Shown here: positions 58,218 through 64,000 of the stretch, piece by piece
Numbering within the stretch: position 1 is the first letter of the stretch
How the letters are laid out: every line of letters starts with the position of its first letter
Origin: Ampelocalamus luodianensis
Lineage: Eukaryota > Streptophyta > Magnoliopsida > Poales > Poaceae
Length of the DNA stretch: 64,000 nucleotides
Assembly (NCBI GenBank): GCA_036346255.1
Contig: CM070619.1
Coordinates: 26,914,342-26,978,341 of the forward strand
Direction of reading: 5' to 3'
Made by a program: the position numbers and the translations under genes
Notes under the pieces: generated by a model
Told to the model about the DNA's origin: nothing
Databases searched by the model: none
What the model saw: only the letters and a program-made list of their open reading frames with translations

Positions 58218-61200
58218 ATCTTCCCACCTTAAAAGGATTCGCCGAATCCAAATCTACAGCACTCACAAGGAATGAACAACAAGCAAACAAAGAACCCAAA
58301 CTAGGAGTACTCACCACTCAAGAGCTCGGGTACTTTTCCCGCAAATGATCCTCCAGCCTCCCACGTAGCCTCTCTCTCGGATCGATTCGCCCAAAGGACC
58401 TTCACATACTTGATGGTCTTATTTCTCAAGACCCTCCGATGTATCCAAGATAAATCGGACGACTCTCCACGTGAGATCTCGCTCCACTGCGGACTCGTGT
58501 CAATCTTGTGTTCGATCCCGCAAGTATTTCTCAAAGATAGACACATGGAAGACATTGTGCACACCACTCAATGAGTTTGGCAACCCAAACGATAAGCCAA
58601 ACTACCCACCCGGCAACCATCGAAAGGACCGATGTACCGCTGGCTAAGCTTCTGGTACCAAACGAACAATACCCTTGGTTGGAGACACCGGGAGCACAAG
58701 GCTACCCACCGCAAACTCCAACTCGGCGCCAACATCCGAGATAGCTCTTTGTCGCTCAGCAGCCAACAAGTTCTCGACGAACCTCCCGCACTTTCTCCAC
58801 GGTCCCGAACAAGATCCGACCAAGCAACGACCTCTCACCCATCGCATCCCAACAAAGAGGGGAAACACACCTCCGACCATACAAAGCCTCAAAGGAGGCA
58901 TCTTGATACTCGCTCGATAACTATTGTTATAAGCTAACTCGCCAAAGCCGATAATCCTCCCAACTACCCTTCCAGCACGCAAGCACGAAGCATGTCCTCC
59001 GAGTTTGAATGGTCCTCTCGACCGACCATCCGCCTGAGGGTGAAAAGTCGATCGAGGGAAACTGCCGTGCCCAACGCACCAAGACTCGCGTAACTTAGAG
59101 ACGAACTTGGCATCTCGGTCGTAAACAATGGACTTGGGTACACCGTGCGCCTCACCACCTCTGATGTACAACGGGGGTCCTGCGCCGTGTTGGTCGCTTA
59201 TCGCAGATGAAGCGTGCGGACTGTAAGCCCGCCACCACGACCCATATTGCATCTCGCCTCAAGAGCGGCAACCCAACCACAAAGTCCATAGTGATATGCT
59301 CCCACTTCCACTCGTGTACCTCCAAGGGCTGCAATAAACCAGCAGGACGCTTGTGCTCACCTTTACCGTTGACAAACGCCACAGCAAATGACATATTTAG
59401 CAATATCCACCCTCATCCGCTTCCACCAAAAGATTTGTTTAAGATCACGATACATCTTGGTCTCTCCCGATGTACCATATGGTACGGTGAGCTCACGAAG
59501 AATATCATCCTTCACCGGTGATTTCGGGTACACACCGCCTTGAATCGAACCGCACCGTGTTCATCCACACTAAAATCTCGGGAACGCCTGAGATCCTTTT
59601 TCCGCACTCGAAAGGAGCCGATCGAGCCGTTGAGCTTCAAGAACGCGATGGATGGCATCGATGATCATTTGTGCTCGTCGCAGTAACCGAAGAAGACAGT
59701 AAAGAAATACCCATCTTCTCAAACTCGAGGCCAAGGATAACGCTACCGAGGTACCGCCCTACTTAGGGCATCACCACCACATTAGCCTTACTGTGGTGAT
59801 ACCGATAGTCAGTCATAATCCTTGATTAACTCCAACCACCTCCGCCGCCAAATTTAGCTCAGTGAATATATACTTAAGGCTCTTGTGATCGTGAAGATAT
59901 CCCACTGCTCCTCATACAAGTAATGCCTCCAAGACTTCGAGCAAACACAATCGCCGCCAACTCAAGATCATGAGGATAATTCTCGCCATGAGTCTTCAAT
60001 CGCCTAGAAGCATGTTTATTACCGCCCTCTTGCATCAGACACAACCGAGTCCAATCCGAGAAGCATCCGTGGTACATCAGAAGCGCTTGCCACTCCCGCA
60101 AGGATAGAATAGGTGCATTTACCGCCTTGTTCTTCAAAGTCCAAACCCACCACAAGCGTCCGCCCACACAAAAGGAACCCTTTGCGTGAGTCGGGTCATT
60201 GGTTTAGCAATGCTAGAAAATCTCGCACAAAGCGCCGTAATACCCTAAGCAAGACCAAGGAAACTCCGATCTTCGACATTGGTTGGCCTCCGCCACGAAC
60301 CACCGCCGCCACATTCTTCTGGATCCACAGAATACCGTCGATCGATGGTATGACCAAAAATCCTACTCGATAACTGCAGAACACTTCTTTAGCTTCGATA
60401 ATATTTATTCTTCCGAAGAGTATCTAGGACCAAGTTGAGATGCAATTCGTGGTCCTCCTCCGCTTTGGAATAAACCAGATGTCGCCGATGAAGACCACCA
60501 CAAAAGAATCCGTGTACTCATGGAGCATCCTGCTCATAGCTTCCATAAAGACAAGAGAGCATTAGTCATCCAAAAGACATGACGACATATTCATAATGCC
60601 CATACCTTGTGCTAAAAGTCGTTTTCTATATCCTCCTCCCCGATTCGCAGCTTGATGATAACCGCATCGCAAATCAATCTTGAAAATATTTGGCACCTCT
60701 CAACCGATCAAGAGATCTTCAATACGAGCAGGGATACTTGTTCTTGATTGTCACTTGGTTGAGTGCTCGATAATCCACACAAAGCCTCTTGGTGCCATCT
60801 TTCTTTCCCACAAACAAAACCGAGCAGCCAAGGTGACGTGCTCGGTCTAATGAACCCTTAGCTAAGAGTTCATCCAACCGCTTTAATTCAACCTGCTCAA
60901 CCGGTGCCATCCGGCACGGGACTTATAAATAGGCCGCGCATCAGAACAAGCTCAATACGGAAGATCGACCCGCTCGGTGGCGTGTCGGGAGCTCATCGGG
61001 AAAACATCCGGTACTTGCGCATCACGGTATATTCTCTAACCTCAAGGCAGCCCGTGACCTCCACCAAAGCCCACAACACTTCGACTTCGTGATCCGCGAT
61101 TAGGAAACAACTAGCACAACAACGAGAGAGAGTATCATGAGCACTTTGGAAAACAACTTCACGCCTGCAGACAGAGAACGCAAGGTGACCGTCCAAAACA

Positions 61201-62525
61201 AGAGATGACACTTGATACCGCGTGAGCCAATCCATGCCAAGGATCACATCAAGGGCTCTGGATATAACCACCACCGCCACGAACTCCTCATCCGCTAGAA
61301 CCACCACACAACCTGTGGCAAACACGGAATCGGATATAAGCTCACTAGGAGAACTAACGACCACCGCCTCCCAATTAATCGCACCAAAGCCCCGCTCAAC
61401 AAAATTCTCCGAGACAAAAGAGAAATCGCCTGTAATCAAAAGTACGCAGCATCAAAAGAGTCAACCGATAAGGTACTGCCACAACATCTCCACGATCCTC
61501 GCCATCCGATGCCGGCATGGAGAATGCCGCAGGACAGCGAAGAAGAAGGATCTCCCACACTCTGGTAGGTCGCCGCAGTGTCCACCGAGGTACCGGGTCG
61601 ATGGAGTAGGTCGCCGAACCCAAGATTCCGTGGGGGCGCCAAGACACGATGAAGGTGTTGGAGGCCGGCAGTAACGCGTGTGGACCGCAGTAGGGATCTG
61701 CGAGGTAGGAGCCACACCATCATCCAACGCCATCACGACGAGAATCCCGCCAAGGTGTAGGCGCCAACTCCCACTGAGTTTCCCTTGGGATTCGCCGCAC
61801 ACCACATCCTTGTGGTTTTGACCACGATAGCACACTGCCCCAAGAGCAGAGTCACCCGCCCCGGCGGATCCCCACAACGAACACACTAAGCCCATTCGGC
61901 TTCGAGGTGGCACTGCATCGCAGAGAGCTCCTCCGAGCTGCCCGCCTGCCACTACCAGAGGGCTGATGACGACGACCCTTTGCCTTCTTAAACATAGGCC
62001 CTGCAATGGCTCCCTCCTCTCGCTATGACCTCGAGGTCGATCTCTCCGCAGGCCTTGCGAGTGTCCTCCACGCATGCCGCATCTCGATCCCCAAGGCCTG
62101 CTCCACCAGGTACAACGTGATCGAAAGGCACCCGCCAGGCGGATCGGGCCTAAGCCCCCGACGAACCGCCGCCTTCTCCGCATCATCCCGAGCCATGTGG
62201 GACGGCGACTATTTGATTGAAGCCCACCTCATACTCGCCACGCATCGCTTATCTTGAGTGTATTTGCCCAAGTCAATTTTCATCTTGTCCGAAGGTCTCT
62301 CGATAGAACCGCTTCTCAAATCGCCGGACAAACTCCGCCCACGATGGAGTCCATGGGCACCGTGGCAGCGCATCGCACTTTCCACCGATCCGCCTCTCTT
62401 CGCCAGCTGCGCCACATAGCGCACGCGATCGAGCCACCACCAAAAGCCCATCTTGTCCTCCACGTGGGACACCGGGCCGCACTGGACGAGGTCGCCGGCC
62501 GCCCACCAACCCGCTGTCTTGTGAA
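58218..62525 (-). pseudogene. gag-pol of Tekay-type gypsy, copy 3 (5' truncated)
   Basis: It matches 42499-47070 in order: chromodomain (IKYVKVLWANRSEREATWEA, 58420-58330), integrase (WEHITMDFVVGLP at about 59330-59260), RNase H near 60170-59880, RT entry near 60900-60720 (VGKKDGTKRLCVDYRALNQ) and protease (VILGMDWLTRYQ, about 61240). Gag is at 62509-61460 (RFEKRFYRETFGQDEN, the retrotransposon Gag core). It breaks off in Gag at about 62525, so the Gag start, leader and 5' LTR are missing. Indels are denser than in copy 1; hardly any frame exceeds 200 codons except a chance Gag frame of 241. Confidence 0.88.
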
Positions 62526-62957
62526 GGTTAGAAGCTCCTGAAGCTATAAATTTCGCCAGAGGTGGAAAAGAAAACTGACAGCAAGCTGGAATTTCTCGGA
62601 CAGCTAGCATTTAATTAGTAGAAGGTGCTAAAATAAGAGGTTAAGTCAACTAAAATTTGGGGAATGAAAGGGTAAGAGGTGATATGAGTTAGCTAAGTGT
62701 CTAACCTTTCTTTAGTAAATTTCTCACCTGCTTCCTAGTTGTTTTCGAACGTAAGTTAATATCCGAAAATCGCTTCCCGAAATTGATTACTCGCTCTTTA
62801 ATACGAAAGTTAGTCATAATGGGAAGATGGATATTATCTTTGTGATCTTGCTGCAGTTTTGTGTTGTTAATGAGTTTTTAAAGTTAGTTTTGTAGAGTGG
62901 TCGCATTGTTTTCTTTGTCTCCTGCTCGAGTTGTGTTTAACCTATTTTTGTGAACAG
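62526..62957. other. unassigned junction region before the plus-strand gag
   Basis: The sequence changes here from minus-strand Gag to AT-rich, non-repeated material. No LTR end, PBS or known domain could be placed. It leads directly to the start codon of the next gag and so is probably the leader of that element. Confidence 0.4.
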
Positions 62958-64000
62958 ATGGCAAGAACCACTCCGCAAATGCAGTACCGCCGGGTTCCGA
63001 TGAGGAGCCTCCTCCACCATGGTCGAGGTTCTGCTCAAATCGAGCGGAATCGCATGGACCAGACTTGGATCTTGGAGGTCGGTTACGAGGAACACTTCCA
63101 CTCTGGTGCTTCGTGGTCCGGAGGTGGTGGCCACCGCCCCGTGGGTGGGCTTCATGAGTTTCTCGCACGCAGCCGCTTACTTTCTCTCGGTCCGAGGACC
63201 TTTTGGACGCGGATGATTATTCGCTTTGTTGAGCGAAGCTCAATATCGCCGCCGTGAGCAGTGAGCGCACTCTTGCATCCCATCACCGAGTGGTGCAGCA
63301 CTCTCTGGTGGGAGAATTTTCGCCATGCAGCGCCCGCAGCCACGTTGTCTCGCGGGATGAGTTTCGACCGCTCCGTCGGCCCACATTCTCGCTGGGCCCG
63401 ATGAAGCTCAAGAAGAAGGAGTTTCTTGCGCTTGCTGGTAAGCGCAAGTCTCAGACGGAGCATCTTTACGAGTTTAATCACTGGCCTATGCTCAGAGAGG
63501 TGGCCTCGATGAGGCTAAACAGAGAAGTTCATGGATGGTTTGTCCGAGGAGCCGCAGACAAGCTATCTATAGTGGACTTTGCTTACTTCCTGTGCCTTGG
63601 CTGACAAGGCCATCGTCACGAGCACGCTAAGGCGCCGGGTGAGTCCCTGCAGTAGTTTGCAAGTGGGAGGCCCATCCACCGCACACAGCCGCCTCACTGC
63701 TCTCGCGTTGGGCCCGCACTCAGGCTCGCAGCTTTGGCTTCACCACCGCTGAGGCCGGTGCCGGCTGCTCGCCCCAAGCAGTCGCCACCACGCACGCACT
63801 GCGAACCCAAAGAAAGAAGTTGCGCCCGCAACCTGCGGGCCGATGTCACCGCTGCTTCGCAACAAGAAGGGCCACTATGCTAGCGCTGCCCTCGTGAGGA
63901 TCGGAGCAGCCCGCCCCAATGGAGGACACGGAATGGTCACACACCACCGTAAGGTGATCTAGAAGACTGCGTGTCGGAGTGGTCGAGTCAACCACATCTC
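62958..64000 (+). pseudogene. gypsy gag, plus strand, runs off the window
   Basis: The start is taken at ATG 62958 (MARTTPQMQYRRVP). Recognisable parts are the capsid core MKLKKKEFLALAGKRKSQTE, HLYEFNHWPMLREVASM and VHGWFVRGAADKL at about 63400-63570, then a Pro/Ala-rich linker. A zinc-knuckle piece (NKKGHYASA) lies near 63865. The first cysteines of the knuckle are not in frame. Gag builds the virus-like particle. Protease and later domains would lie beyond 64000. The element is opposite in orientation to copy 3 next door. Confidence 0.7.

Overview
The window is nuclear DNA from a flowering plant, most likely a grass. It is almost wholly transposable elements: Ty3/gypsy and Ty1/copia LTR retrotransposons nested in and next to each other, plus one CACTA (En/Spm) DNA transposon. 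I found no convincing host gene, tRNA, rRNA or CRISPR array. The grass assignment is an inference from the mix of chromovirus and Tat-type gypsy elements, the two-gene CACTA element and the very GC-rich segments. Nothing in the sequence fixes the species.

Layout. 1-10807: a Tekay/Del-type gypsy chromovirus on the minus strand, with one complete ~4.1 kb LTR (6733-10807), an internal gag-pol region (2003-6732) and a second LTR cut by the window edge. 10808-11645: an LTR-like fragment and a short tandem repeat. 11646-19706: a minus-strand copia element split by a 4.0 kb solo LTR (12532-16551) with a perfect AGTAT target duplication. 19707-21118: a minus-strand gypsy PR-RT-RNase H fragment. 21119-23178: a truncated plus-strand LTR. 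23179-27794: a plus-strand element with a 3.6 kb LTR, a PBS and a short internal region ending in an LTR tail. 27795-38630: a minus-strand Tat-type gypsy pol, split by a CACTA transposon (28910-37804) that carries a plus-strand TNP2 transposase and a divergent minus-strand second gene. 38631-54214: a copia LTR and leader, a nested LTR-internal-LTR-internal gypsy complex (40191-51880), then copia RNase H, RT and integrase. 54215-62525: a second copy of the series that starts at 38387. 62526-64000: the start of a gag gene on the plus strand.

The pol genes are identifiable by conserved motifs (YCDAS, FIDD, YVDD, zinc knuckles, chromodomain) but are broken by many 1-4 base indels. Where the same element is present two or three times, the differences are mostly small losses at CTG/CAG and in short G or C runs. 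Plant transposons are heavily methylated at CHG sites, so many of the apparent frameshifts may be long-read basecalling errors rather than mutations. Pseudogene calls here are therefore provisional.

The elements do not form a host pathway. Each LTR element has the usual order (LTR, PBS, gag, PR-RT-RNase H-integrase, PPT, LTR). The relations between them are historical: insertion, LTR-LTR recombination, solo LTR formation, an internal deletion and a probable tandem duplication of about 15.8 kb.
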